Shown here in pieces: positions 53,996 through 63,398 of a stretch of DNA of 64,000 nt (positions are counted from its first letter, which is position 1; the number at the start of each line of letters is the position of its first letter). The translations under genes and the position numbers were made by a program. The notes under the pieces were generated by a model. The model saw nothing but the letters and a program-made list of their open reading frames with translations. It made no database searches and was not told the DNA's origin. Source of the DNA: Bacteroidia bacterium (GTDB taxonomy: Bacteria; Bacteroidota; Bacteroidia; Flavobacteriales; Flavobacteriaceae); NCBI GenBank assembly GCA_030429955.1, contig JAUIGO010000002.1, forward strand, positions 41,747 through 105,746, written 5' to 3'.

Positions 53996-54916
53996 CTAAT
54001 CTTGAACAATCACGTCTTTATCATCACACTTTCCAAACTCTGGCTGAATGTTTACATGATTGATTTCAAATTTATGAAATAGTATTTCTTCTATCTCATG
54101 AAGGATATCATCAAATTCCGAAAGTTGAATGTCTTTTTCAAAATCTATATGAGCTTCAAAATGAATTTCTTCTTCATTCAATTGCCAAACATGAATATGA
54201 TGTGTATTTTTAATCCCTTCTAAACTATTTATTTCTGCTACAATTTTATCAATAGGAATATCTTCAGGAGTAAACAACATGAGTACTTTAGTTGAAGATT
54301 TTAACAAATCGTAACCCATCCAAATTAAATAAATAGCAATCAAAAAAGTCAGTACACTATCTACCCAAAATACGTTGTAAAACTTCATTAACAATCCACC
54401 AATCAAAACAGCTACACTTGCCATCATATCTGTAAGTAAATGTAAATAGGCGCTTTTTAAGTTCATGTTTGCTTCAGAGTCCTTTTTTAATAAAAGCACA
54501 CTTAAACCATTTCCTAATATTGCTATTCCTGATAACCAAATTACTAATCCTGACTCAATTTCTTGAGGGTTTTGAAAACGCTCAATGGCTTCTATAATCA
54601 ATAAAACAGCTACAATAATTAACGTAGAAGCATTAATAAAGGCTGCTAAAATTTCGGCTCGTTTATAACCAAACGTTTTTTGTAACGACGCTTTCTTTTT
54701 TGCAAGTTTGTTTGCCACATAACTCACAACTAAAGAAATAACATCACTAAAATTATGAAGCGCATCACTTAACAGTGCTAAACTTCCTGAGATAACGCCA
54801 CCAACAACTTGCGCTGCAGTAATCAGGATATTTAAAAAAATAGAAATTAGTAGATTTCTACCTTGTAAATTTCCATGATCATGATGTGAATGATTATGAG
54901 AATGTGAATGGCCCAT
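53996..54916 (-). CDS. Cation diffusion facilitator (zinc exporter type)
   Basis: The 306-residue protein begins with a His-rich metal-binding tail (MGHSHSHNHSHHDHGN) and has six transmembrane helices with the family motifs ALLSDALHNFSDVISLVVSY and AYLHLLTDMMASVAVLIGGL, then a cytosolic C-terminal domain with THHIHVWQLNEEEIHFEAHI. It is a ZitB/CzcD-like antiporter that removes Zn2+ and similar ions. A proton-coupled mechanism is family knowledge. Confidence 0.93.
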   Translation of the reverse strand: MGHSHSHNHSHHDHGNLQGRNLLISIFLNILITAAQVVGGVISGSLALLSDALHNFSDVISLVVSYVANKLAKKKASLQKTFGYKRAEILAAFINASTLIIVAVLLIIEAIERFQNPQEIESGLVIWLSGIAILGNGLSVLLLKKDSEANMNLKSAYLHLLTDMMASVAVLIGGLLMKFYNVFWVDSVLTFLIAIYLIWMGYDLLKSSTKVLMLFTPEDIPIDKIVAEINSLEGIKNTHHIHVWQLNEEEIHFEAHIDFEKDIQLSEFDDILHEIEEILFHKFEINHVNIQPEFGKCDDKDVIVQD

Positions 54917-54952
54917 TTTATATCAATTTAAAATTGATATCTAAAGAAAAAA

Positions 54953-55387
54953 CTAACATGAGGCAGGAATTTTATTCACTCTATTTTGATGTCTTCCACC
55001 TTCAAATGTTGTATTTAAAAAGGTGTCTACCATTTTTAAAGCTTGTGGAATTGATGTAAATCTAGCTGGAATACAAATAATATTAGCATTATTATGTAAG
55101 CGTGCTAATTCTGTAATTTCATTGGTCCAACATACACCTGCTCTTATCTCTTGATATTTATTTGCTGTCATAGCCACGCCATTAGCGCTTCCACAAATAA
55201 GAATGCCAAAGTCTGCTTTTTTATTAACTACATCTTTAGCAACTGGATGTACAAAATCAGGATAATCCACGCTATCATTACTATCTGTTCCATGATTGGT
55301 AACATGTATTCCTTTAGATGTTAATAGTTCTACAATTGCAAATTTGTAATCGGTTCCAGCGTGATCGTTTCCAATAGATATATTCAT
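54953..55387 (-). CDS. rpiB: Ribose-5-phosphate isomerase B
   Basis: The 144-residue protein is an RpiB/LacAB fold isomerase: SIGNDHAGTDYKFAIV with catalytic-site Asp and His, GILICGSANGVAMTANK with the active Cys, and a late EGGRHQNRVNKI segment. It interconverts ribose-5-phosphate and ribulose-5-phosphate in the pentose phosphate pathway. It is upstream of the cation exporter on the same strand with a 36-base gap. Confidence 0.94.
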   Translation of the reverse strand: MNISIGNDHAGTDYKFAIVELLTSKGIHVTNHGTDSNDSVDYPDFVHPVAKDVVNKKADFGILICGSANGVAMTANKYQEIRAGVCWTNEITELARLHNNANIICIPARFTSIPQALKMVDTFLNTTFEGGRHQNRVNKIPASC

Positions 55388-55961
55388 GGTTTAGTTTTAT
55401 TTTATATTAATTAGACGAAATCTTTCTAATAAAGATGCTTTTTAGTTAATGTTTTTATTGTCTATAAAATTACAAAATATAAGTATGAGCTGTTTTAAAG
55501 TTGTTAGTTACTTTTTAATTAATTGTTAATAACTCATCATTAGTTCTAACAACTTATTTTATTTAGTTCTAATAATTTTTCTACTTAACATTTGATCTTT
55601 ATTATCCAAATTTAGTTATTGTAAGTGTTTGAATTTTTGTGAACCAATAATTTATGCTTACCAACATAAAAAGGGTAAATAGTTATGAGTTATTATATGT
55701 TAATATCTATTTATCTGTTTTGTTAATTAAACCTGTTAATCTATTTATTATAAGTATTTTAAAGTATCAATAAGTTGTTCATTACATTCAAATAGTTAGA
55801 AGATAACTTAACATCAAAACAAATTTAAATAAAGTTATACTAGTAATTAACAAGCTATAATAATCACCATTTTTATTTTAAATTTTAAAAAAGAAATAGT
55901 TATTATTATATTAAATGTTGATAAGTGAAATTTTATAATAATCTATTAAAGATATATAATG

Positions 55962-55969
55962 TAACTTTG
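55962..55969 (+). promoter_or_regulatory. Candidate rnr promoter -7 box
   Basis: TAACTTTG matches TAnnTTTG. It lies about 190 bases before the start codon, which implies a long structured leader. Confidence 0.45.
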
Positions 55970-56019
55970 CATAAACTTAAAACCTTCTTCACTACATAAT
56001 TAAGTTTAAAAAATAATAC

Positions 56020-56037
56020 ATTCCTAACTCTAGGAAT
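56020..56037 (+). promoter_or_regulatory. Hairpin in the rnr leader
   Basis: ATTCCTA pairs with TAGGAAT around the loop ACTC. It is part of the untranslated leader upstream of the RNase R gene. Confidence 0.45.
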
Positions 56038-56068
56038 ACGAATATGATAAAAATTAAATGAAACCGAC

Positions 56069-56116
56069 ATAATTAAAATAGTTTTTAGATTAAAAGAAAA
56101 TAACTATTTTAATTAT
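56069..56116 (+). promoter_or_regulatory. 15-bp inverted repeat in the rnr leader
   Basis: A perfect 15-bp stem (56,069-56,083 with 56,102-56,116) with an 18-base loop ends 42 bases before the rnr start. It is too AT-rich and too far from a T-run to look like a terminator. Confidence 0.5.
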
Positions 56117-56158
56117 CAAAGGTTACATCTGACCAAATAAATAAATTTAAATTAACAG

Positions 56159-58348
56159 ATGACAAAAAAGAAAAGAAAAAACAGTTCCAATAAAATACAT
56201 AACCTTACAGAAAGTATACACACCATATTAAAAGTTGATAGAAATAAAACTTTTAATTACAAACAAATAGCTGCTAAGCTTGGTGTAAATGATGCTAGTA
56301 GCAGAAATCAAATTATAAAAACCTTACATCGTCTAAAAGCTAAAGAGGAAATAGAAGAAGTAGATAGAGGTAAATTTAAAGCGATTGTATCTTCCGAATA
56401 TTATACAGGAATTTTTGATGCTTCAGCTCGAGGATCTGGTTATGTAATTTGCAAAGATTTTGAAGATGATATTTTCATCGCTTCAAACAATGTAAATAAA
56501 GCTCTTCATGGAGATGAAGTAGAACTATACGTATATAAACGCAGAAAAAAAGGGAAGTTAGAAGGAGAAATCACTCAAGTACTTAATAGACATAAAACAG
56601 AGTACGTTGGTGTGATTCAAAAACATAAAAATTATGCATTCGTTGTTGCAGATAGCAATAAAATGTATGTTGATATTTTTGTGCCACTCAATAAAACCTT
56701 TAAAGCTGAAGATGGCGATAAAGTCCTTGTTCAACTTGAAGATTGGCCAGAAAAACAAGACTCTCCAACTGGAAAAGTGATTAAAGTTCTCGGAAAACCA
56801 GGAGACCATAATACTGAGATACATTCTATTTTAGCAGAATATGGTTTGCCTTATGAGTTTCCTCATGAAGTTGAAGAATACGCTAATAAGTTAGATACTT
56901 CTATTCAACCAGATGAAATAAAGAAACGTCGCGATATGCGTGATGTTTTAACATTCACTATAGACCCAAAAGACGCTAAAGATTTTGATGACGCTTTATC
57001 GTTTCAAGTCCTTAAAAACGGAAATTACGAAGTAGGAATTCACATTGCTGATGTATCACATTATGTAAAAGAAGGAACCATTCTAGATGATGAAGCTTAT
57101 GAACGTGCAACCAGTGTGTATTTAGTTGATAGAGTAGTACCAATGTTACCAGAAGTTCTATCAAATAATGCGTGTTCGTTAAGACCACATGAAGAGAAAT
57201 ATACCTTTTCAGCTGTCTTTGAACTCAACGATAAAGCAGAGTTAAAAAACCAGTGGTTTGGTCGTACAGTAACCTATAGTGACGCTCGTTTTGCTTACGA
57301 AGAAGCACAAAGTATTATAGAAACAAAATCTAATGAAATTCCAAAAGAAGTTTCTTTAACTGGAAAAGCCTATAAAACGGATCAAGCTATTGCTGATGCT
57401 ACTTTAAAGCTAGATGAACTCGCTAAAATTATGCGAAAAAAACGTATGAAAGATGGCGCTATTTCATTCGATAAAGTAGAGGTGAAGTTCAATTTAGATG
57501 AAACTAACAATCCTGTTGGTGTGTTCTTTAAAACCAGTAAAGACGCCAATAAACTCATTGAAGAATTCATGTTATTAGCCAATAAAAAAGTAGCTGAATT
57601 TATTGGAAAACAATCACCAAAGAAAACATTTGTATATCGTGTTCATGACGAGCCAAATGACGAAAAATTAGCTGCTTTACAAAATATTGTTGGAAGATTT
57701 GGTTATAAACTCAATTTTCAAGATCGTAAAACAACTACAGCTTCTCTAAATAAATTATTGCATGATGTTAATGGTAAAAAAGAACAAAATTTAGTCGATA
57801 CACTTGCTATTAGAAGTATGAGTAAAGCCGAATATACCACACATAATATTGGTCATTATGGCTTAGCTTTTGATTATTACAGTCACTTTACATCTCCAAT
57901 TCGTCGTTATCCAGATGTGATGTCTCACAGACTGTTGCAGCATTATTTAGATAAAGGAAAATCTGCAAGTGAAGAGGTTTATGAAGAAAAGTGCCAACAC
58001 TCATCAAATATGGAAAATCTTGCAACTAAAGCCGAAAGAGATTCTATAAAATACATGCAAATTAAGTTCATGCAAGATCATCAAGATCAAGAATTTGTTG
58101 GAGTAATTTCAGGTGTGACAGATTGGGGAATTTATGTTGAAATTATTGAAAACAAATGCGAGGGCATGGTAAGAATTCGTGATATTAAAGATGATTATTA
58201 TCAATTTGATCAAGACGAATACGCATTAATTGGTCAAGCCACAAAAAACATGTATCAATTAGGAGATGAGGTAATTGTAAAAGTTAAACAAGCAGATTTA
58301 GTTAAAAAACACTTAGATTTCACACTTATTGGTAAAAAAGAAAACTAA
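56159..58348 (+). CDS. rnr: Ribonuclease R
   Basis: RNase R is a 3'-5' exoribonuclease that degrades structured RNA. The 729 residues contain an N-terminal winged-helix (about 12-75), cold-shock domains (about 80-215), the RNB catalytic domain with DPKDAKDFDDAL at 269-280, and a C-terminal S1 domain (about 645-725, GVISGVTDWGIYVEII). It has a long structured leader. The N-terminus is rich in Lys, as in other RNase R proteins. The ATG at 56,159 gives the usual length. Confidence 0.96.
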   Translation: MTKKKRKNSSNKIHNLTESIHTILKVDRNKTFNYKQIAAKLGVNDASSRNQIIKTLHRLKAKEEIEEVDRGKFKAIVSSEYYTGIFDASARGSGYVICKDFEDDIFIASNNVNKALHGDEVELYVYKRRKKGKLEGEITQVLNRHKTEYVGVIQKHKNYAFVVADSNKMYVDIFVPLNKTFKAEDGDKVLVQLEDWPEKQDSPTGKVIKVLGKPGDHNTEIHSILAEYGLPYEFPHEVEEYANKLDTSIQPDEIKKRRDMRDVLTFTIDPKDAKDFDDALSFQVLKNGNYEVGIHIADVSHYVKEGTILDDEAYERATSVYLVDRVVPMLPEVLSNNACSLRPHEEKYTFSAVFELNDKAELKNQWFGRTVTYSDARFAYEEAQSIIETKSNEIPKEVSLTGKAYKTDQAIADATLKLDELAKIMRKKRMKDGAISFDKVEVKFNLDETNNPVGVFFKTSKDANKLIEEFMLLANKKVAEFIGKQSPKKTFVYRVHDEPNDEKLAALQNIVGRFGYKLNFQDRKTTTASLNKLLHDVNGKKEQNLVDTLAIRSMSKAEYTTHNIGHYGLAFDYYSHFTSPIRRYPDVMSHRLLQHYLDKGKSASEEVYEEKCQHSSNMENLATKAERDSIKYMQIKFMQDHQDQEFVGVISGVTDWGIYVEIIENKCEGMVRIRDIKDDYYQFDQDEYALIGQATKNMYQLGDEVIVKVKQADLVKKHLDFTLIGKKEN

Positions 58349-58413
58349 TATAATTGCGATAAATAATTACAAAGCAATCTGTTTATTGAGCTGTATTTAT
58401 AAATATAAAGACA

Positions 58414-58713
58414 ATGATTTTAACAACAACAAACACAATTGAAGGTCATAAAGTACAAGACTATTTAGGAATTGTAACAGGAGTTTCCATAAAAGTTAAA
58501 AAAGGAGGTATGACCTTTAGTATGGAGAAATATGCAGATTCATTTGAAGCTTTATTAAGTGAAATTAAAGAAGAAGCGTTTCAGGAATTAAGAAAAAATG
58601 CTATAAATTTAAAGGCAAATGCTATAGTTGGTATCAAAATAGACATAGAACCATTAACAAGTTTTTCAATGATAATGGTTTCTATAACAGGAACTGCAGT
58701 AAAAGTTGTTTAA
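58414..58713 (+). CDS. YbjQ-family protein (UPF0145)
   Basis: The 99-residue protein matches YbjQ/DUF74 proteins: ILTTTNTIEGHKVQDYLGIVTG, AFQELRKNAINLKANAIVGIKID and a final ITGTAVKVV strand. Members form pentamers and have no clear assigned role; some annotations suggest metal binding. It lies between rnr and the head GIN domain gene. Confidence 0.9.
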   Translation: MILTTTNTIEGHKVQDYLGIVTGVSIKVKKGGMTFSMEKYADSFEALLSEIKEEAFQELRKNAINLKANAIVGIKIDIEPLTSFSMIMVSITGTAVKVV

Positions 58714-58718
58714 TTTTG
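58711..58718 (+). promoter_or_regulatory. -7 box of the GIN-domain gene
   Basis: TAATTTTG matches TAnnTTTG; it overlaps the stop of the YbjQ gene and lies 51 bases before the ATG at 58,770. Confidence 0.5.
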
Positions 58719-58769
58719 CAAAAAGGAACACTATTTGATAATAGTAGAAAAACAATAAATAAATTCATC

Positions 58770-59444
58770 ATGAAAAATCTAGTAACAATTTTTACACTTT
58801 TAATAGCAAGTATCGTCATTGCACAAAAACCAATACAAAAAACGATAGGTGAGTTTTCAGAATTAAAAGTTTATGACCTAATAAATGTTGAACTTATAAA
58901 ATCAACAGAAAATAAAGTAGAAATCAGTGGAAAAAATGCAGAGGAAGTAGTCATTGTAAATAAAGACGGAACTCTTAAAATAAGGCTAAGTATTGAAGAA
59001 AGCTTTGATGGAAATAAAACAGATGTAAAGCTATATTACACAAATTTTGACATTATTGATGTAAATGAAGGCGCTTATGTAAGCTCAAGTGAACCAATAA
59101 ATCAATTTGAAGTAGAACTTAAAGCACAAGAAGGAGGCCTTATAAAACTAAACCTTGAAACTAAGGAAACCAAAATAAAATCTATAACAGGAGGAATTGT
59201 TGAAATCACAGGAACAACAAACAATCAAAACATTACCATAGGAACAGGAGGCATTTTAAAAGCTGAAGAGTTTATCTCTCAAAACACTAAAGTAGCAATT
59301 AGAGCAGGAGGAGAAGCTTATATAAATGCAACCGAACTTATGGATATTAAAATTAGAGCAGGAGGAGACGTTTATATTTATGGAAACCCAAAAGAAGTTA
59401 AAGAAAACACAGCACTAGGCGGAAGAATTAAACGCATGAACTAA
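58770..59444 (+). CDS. Head GIN (DUF2807) domain protein
   Basis: From the ATG at 58,770 the product has 224 residues; the TTG start 18 codons upstream lies inside the promoter and is rejected. A signal peptide (about 1-18, LLIASIVIAQ) precedes a DUF2807 domain of repeated short beta strands (DVKLYYTNFDIIDVNEGAYV, VAIRAGGEAYINATELMDIKIRAGGDVYIYG), which folds as a beta-helix. The domain sits on the outer surface of cells in this phylum, role unknown. Confidence 0.87.
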   Translation: MKNLVTIFTLLIASIVIAQKPIQKTIGEFSELKVYDLINVELIKSTENKVEISGKNAEEVVIVNKDGTLKIRLSIEESFDGNKTDVKLYYTNFDIIDVNEGAYVSSSEPINQFEVELKAQEGGLIKLNLETKETKIKSITGGIVEITGTTNNQNITIGTGGILKAEEFISQNTKVAIRAGGEAYINATELMDIKIRAGGDVYIYGNPKEVKENTALGGRIKRMN

Positions 59445-59523
59445 ATTCCTTTAGCATCTTTTATTATATTTGTTACAACTTCAAAATGCTGAATATCTAT
59501 TCGGCATTTTTATTAATACACAA

Positions 59524-60195
59524 ATGATAGAAGACATTCAAACAGCAATACCTTTAGGGTTTTTCTTGGCCTTTATGATTGGTCCTGTTTTTTTTGTACT
59601 TCTTGAAACCAGCGCAACCAAAGGATTTCGTGCAGCTGTAGCATTTGATTTAGGTGTTATTGTTGCCGATGTTTTTTTTATAGGCTTAGCCTATTTTAGT
59701 AGTTTTCAATTACTCGAAAACTTAAGCAATCAACCTGGATTATTTGTATTTGGAGGTGTTATTATCACTATTTATGGTGTTGTTATTTTCTTAAAAAAAC
59801 CTTTAAAATCTACAGAAGAGGTTAGTGAGATAGAGTTTACTAAAACCAATTACTTAGGACTATTCATCAAAGGTTTCCTATTAAATTTTATCAATATTGG
59901 TGTTTTAGTGTTTTGGTTAGGAGTTATTATTATCACAGGACCGAGTTTAGAAAATGATTTAAATAGATTTTTAGTGTTCTTCGGAACCATGATTGGCGCT
60001 TATTTTGTTACCGATTTGTTTAAAATACTATTAGCAAAACAATTAAAACGAAAACTAACACCTGAGCGAATATTAAAAGTTAAAAAACTACTAGGAATCA
60101 TATTAGTAGTTTGCGGTTTAGTGCTTATTGTTAAAGGCTTTTTACCTAAAGACCAACTTAATCCTCAAAACTTTATAGAAGACATTACTGAATAA
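59524..60195 (+). CDS. LysE family amino-acid exporter
   Basis: The 223-residue membrane protein has six predicted helices and the LysE/RhtB opening AIPLGFFLAFMIGPVFFVLLE, then GFRAAVAFDLGVIVADVFFIG. The start ATG at 59,524 is used because upstream residues are not conserved. The family exports amino acids or related compounds; the substrate is not known. A terminator hairpin follows. Confidence 0.85.
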   Translation: MIEDIQTAIPLGFFLAFMIGPVFFVLLETSATKGFRAAVAFDLGVIVADVFFIGLAYFSSFQLLENLSNQPGLFVFGGVIITIYGVVIFLKKPLKSTEEVSEIEFTKTNYLGLFIKGFLLNFINIGVLVFWLGVIIITGPSLENDLNRFLVFFGTMIGAYFVTDLFKILLAKQLKRKLTPERILKVKKLLGIILVVCGLVLIVKGFLPKDQLNPQNFIEDITE

Positions 60196-60199
60196 AAAA

Positions 60200-60219
60200 A
60201 GAGATACCAAAGTATCTCT
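60200..60219. terminator. Terminator between LysE-type gene and tRNA-Cys
   Basis: AGAGATAC (60,200-60,207) pairs with GTATCTCT (60,212-60,219), with A and T runs outside, so it can end both the LysE-type gene (plus strand) and the tRNA gene (minus strand). Confidence 0.85.
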
Positions 60220-60228
60220 TTTTTGTTG

Positions 60229-60299
60229 AGGCGTCTAGCGGATTCGAACCGCTGTAGAAGGTTTTGCAGACCTCTGCCTAGCCACTCGGCCAAGACGCC
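60229..60299 (-). tRNA. tRNA-Cys (GCA)
   Basis: The 71-base minus-strand gene folds well: acceptor GGCGTCT with AGACGCC, D stem GCC/GGC, anticodon stem GAGGT/ACCTT with loop CTGCAAA, T stem and TTCGAAT loop. The anticodon is GCA and the discriminator base is T (U), as expected for cysteine. CCA is not encoded. Confidence 0.94.
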
Positions 60300-60303
60300 A
60301 GTT

Positions 60304-60321
60304 TTCTTGCGAAAGCAGGAA
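60304..60321. repeat. Short palindromic repeat near tRNA-Cys
   Basis: TTCTTGC and GCAGGAA form a 7-bp stem with a GAAA loop (one G:T pair). It resembles the hairpin at 53,975-53,992, so both are likely members of one repeat family. Confidence 0.5.
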
Positions 60322-60379
60322 TCTCATATTTATCTTAAATACGAACGCAAATGTAAAAAAAATAAAGTTTTCACACTAT

Positions 60380-60957
<578 letters not shown>

Positions 60958-61049
60958 ATGTTTTATGTATTTATACTTTATTAGTGTTAGTGGCTAACCT
61001 TTTGTTACGTATATTCTCATTAAAAGTGCTAAAATAACTTGAATTTCCT

Positions 61050-61057
61050 TAATTTTG
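61050..61057 (+). promoter_or_regulatory. glnS promoter -7 box
   Basis: TAATTTTG matches TAnnTTTG, 31 bases before the start codon at 61,089. Confidence 0.55.
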
Positions 61058-61088
61058 AAGCCTATTTATTATAAACAAATAGATAATA

Positions 61089-63098
61089 ATGTCTGAAGAA
61101 ACCAAATCACTCAATTTCATTGAGCATATAATAGAGGAAGATTTAAAAAATGGAATGCCAAAAGAACATTTACGCTTCCGATTTCCACCAGAACCCAATG
61201 GATATTTACATATTGGCCATACCAAAGCCATAGGAATCAGTTTTGGTTTAGGTGAAAAATATAATGCTCCTGTTAATCTTCGTTTTGACGATACCAATCC
61301 AACGAAAGAAGAACAAGAATATGTTGATGCTATTAAGCGTGACATTGCTTGGTTAGGTTACCAATGGGCAAACGAATTGTATTCGTCTGATTATTTTCAG
61401 CAATTGTATGATTGGGCTGTTCAAATGATAAAAGACGGAAAGGCTTATGTTGATTCTCAATCTAGCGAAGCTATGGCTGAACAAAAGGGAACTCCAACTC
61501 AAGTCGGAACCAATAGCCCTTATAGAAACAGAAGTGTTGAAGAAAATTTAGACCTGTTCACACGAATGAAAAATGGAGAGTTTCCTGCTGGAACTCATGT
61601 GCTTCGAGCAAAAATTGATATGGAAGACCCAAACATGCTCATGCGAGATCCTATCATGTATCGCGTGATGCATGCACATCACCACAGAACAGGAAATGAT
61701 TGGTGCATTTACCCAATGTACGACTGGACTCATGGTGAAAGCGATTATATCGAGCAGATTTCACATTCTCTTTGTTCGTTAGAATTTAAGCCTCATCGAA
61801 AATTATATGATTGGTTTAAAGAGCAAGTTTATGATTATAGTTCTAATGAATATCCACTTATCCCAAAACAGCGAGAATTTGCACGATTGAATTTAAGCTA
61901 CACCATTATGAGTAAACGCAAGTTGCTTAAATTGGTAGAAGAAGGCGTAGTTTCTGGTTGGGACGATCCACGTATGCCAACCATTTCAGGATTGAGACGA
62001 AGAGGTTATACACCAAATTCAATCAGACATTTTATTGAAAGAGTAGGAGTGGCAAAGCGAGACAATGTGATTGATGTGTCGTTATTGGAGTTTTGCGTGC
62101 GCGAAGATTTAAACAAAACCGCACCACGTGTTATGGCTGTTTTAGATCCAGTTAAAGTTGTTATTACAAATTATCCTGAGGATAAGGAGGAATGGTTAGA
62201 GGCTGAAAACAATCCTGAAGATGAAAGTGCAGGAGCAAGAAAAGTCCCATTTTCAAGAGAAATTTATATTGAAAAAGAAGATTTTAAGGAAGAAGCTGGA
62301 AATAAATTCTTTAGACTAACGCTTGGAGGAGAGGTAAGACTTAAAAATGCTTACATCATTAAAGCTGAAAACGTTGTTAAAGATGCTAATGGAAACATTT
62401 TAGAGATTCATTGCACTTATTCTGAAGACACTTCTAAAAAAGTAAAAGGAACCTTGCATTGGGTATCCATAAAACACGCTATCACAGCTGAGGTAAGAGA
62501 GTATGACCGATTGTTTATGGATGAAGCACCAGACAGTCATCCAGATAAAGATTTTATGGAGTTTATCAATCCTAATTCTCTAAAAATCATCAATGCTTAT
62601 GTAGAGCCTAGTTTAGCTGATGCTAAAGTTGGTGAGCAATTTCAGTTTCAGCGCTTAGGCTATTTTAATGTTGATGATGATTCAACTTCTGATAAATTGG
62701 TGTTTAACAAAACCGTTGGTTTACGTGATTCTTGGGCAAAACAAAAACCTAAAGAGAACAAAAATCAAAATCAGCCAAAACCACAACAACAATCTCAGCG
62801 AAAGGCTATAAATGTCATACAACAATTAGGAAAAAAATACACTAATTTACCTGAAGACAAACAGCAAAAAGCTAAAGCGGAAATTCAAGATTTAGCGAAA
62901 GAAGTTACGTATGATGAGCTTGAACCATTATTTGGAACAGCTGTTAAAAAAGCAGGAACTCGTATTGCCACAATGATAGCTTTAAAAGTGCTATTAGATA
63001 ATGGTTTGGAAAAAAACGAAGCCATCACTGAGTTTATCAATAAAGCGCTAGAAGATAACAACGAAATGTTGGTGACCGAAGCTAAAAGCGTGTTATAA
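61089..63098 (+). CDS. glnS: Glutaminyl-tRNA synthetase with C-terminal extension
   Basis: The 669-residue protein is a class I enzyme that charges tRNA-Gln. The signatures are PPEPNGYLHIGH with HIGH at 41-44 and MSKR at 274-277. The usual GlnRS ends near residue 552. A further 117 residues follow: a Gln/Pro-rich linker (KPKENKNQNQPKPQQQ) and a helical domain (KAINVIQQLGKKYTNLP to the end), which may be a YqeY/GatB-type tRNA-binding tail. The gene is single, with its own promoter. Confidence 0.95.
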   Translation: MSEETKSLNFIEHIIEEDLKNGMPKEHLRFRFPPEPNGYLHIGHTKAIGISFGLGEKYNAPVNLRFDDTNPTKEEQEYVDAIKRDIAWLGYQWANELYSSDYFQQLYDWAVQMIKDGKAYVDSQSSEAMAEQKGTPTQVGTNSPYRNRSVEENLDLFTRMKNGEFPAGTHVLRAKIDMEDPNMLMRDPIMYRVMHAHHHRTGNDWCIYPMYDWTHGESDYIEQISHSLCSLEFKPHRKLYDWFKEQVYDYSSNEYPLIPKQREFARLNLSYTIMSKRKLLKLVEEGVVSGWDDPRMPTISGLRRRGYTPNSIRHFIERVGVAKRDNVIDVSLLEFCVREDLNKTAPRVMAVLDPVKVVITNYPEDKEEWLEAENNPEDESAGARKVPFSREIYIEKEDFKEEAGNKFFRLTLGGEVRLKNAYIIKAENVVKDANGNILEIHCTYSEDTSKKVKGTLHWVSIKHAITAEVREYDRLFMDEAPDSHPDKDFMEFINPNSLKIINAYVEPSLADAKVGEQFQFQRLGYFNVDDDSTSDKLVFNKTVGLRDSWAKQKPKENKNQNQPKPQQQSQRKAINVIQQLGKKYTNLPEDKQQKAKAEIQDLAKEVTYDELEPLFGTAVKKAGTRIATMIALKVLLDNGLEKNEAITEFINKALEDNNEMLVTEAKSVL

Positions 63099-63124
63099 CA
63101 CTTTAACAAATTTTTGAGAGTAAA

Positions 63125-63132
63125 TATTTTTG
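63125..63132 (+). promoter_or_regulatory. -7 box of the 68-residue protein gene
   Basis: TATTTTTG matches TAnnTTTG, 43 bases before the start at 63,176. Confidence 0.45.
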
Positions 63133-63175
63133 TAAACACTTCAAATTAAGTATTTTACTAGAAAGAAGCTTAATT

Positions 63176-63382
63176 ATGAAAACGACACAAAGTTTACTTA
63201 CAGAAATATCAACTCTTATAAGAAAGATAGAGACAGAATATCCTGAACTCTATAAACACTTGGATGAAAGTCCTATAACCATTCCTGATGAAAAAGAACC
63301 TAGTGTTGATAATAAGGCACTTGAGAATTATTTACAAACACTCAAGGACATGTTAAAGCGTTATAAAAAAAGCCCTGATTAA
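63176..63382 (+). CDS. Unknown 68-residue protein
   Basis: The product is acidic in the middle and helical at both ends: SLLTEISTLIRKIETEYPELYKHL, a loop with PITIPDEKEP, then ENYLQTLKDMLKRYKK. No signal, membrane helix or motif is seen. It has its own promoter-like box and is followed by a terminator. No family function is known to me. Confidence 0.7.
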   Translation: MKTTQSLLTEISTLIRKIETEYPELYKHLDESPITIPDEKEPSVDNKALENYLQTLKDMLKRYKKSPD

Positions 63383-63396
63383 TATCAAGGCTTTTT
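63366..63396. terminator. Terminator between the 68-residue gene and the SPFH gene
   Basis: AAAAAGCC and GGCTTTTT pair around a TGATTAATATCA inner stem. A and T runs on both sides let it end both convergent genes. Confidence 0.75.
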
Positions 63397-63398
63397 AA

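Larger units (their letters stand above)
55388..56158. other. Long AT-rich region upstream of RNase R gene
   Basis: No gene is seen in 770 bases. It holds a TAnnTTTG box at 55,962-55,969, a hairpin at 56,020-56,037 and a 15-bp inverted repeat at 56,069-56,116, all in the presumed leader of the RNase R transcript. AGTTCTAA recurs near 55,532 and 55,564 and is unassigned. Confidence 0.6.
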
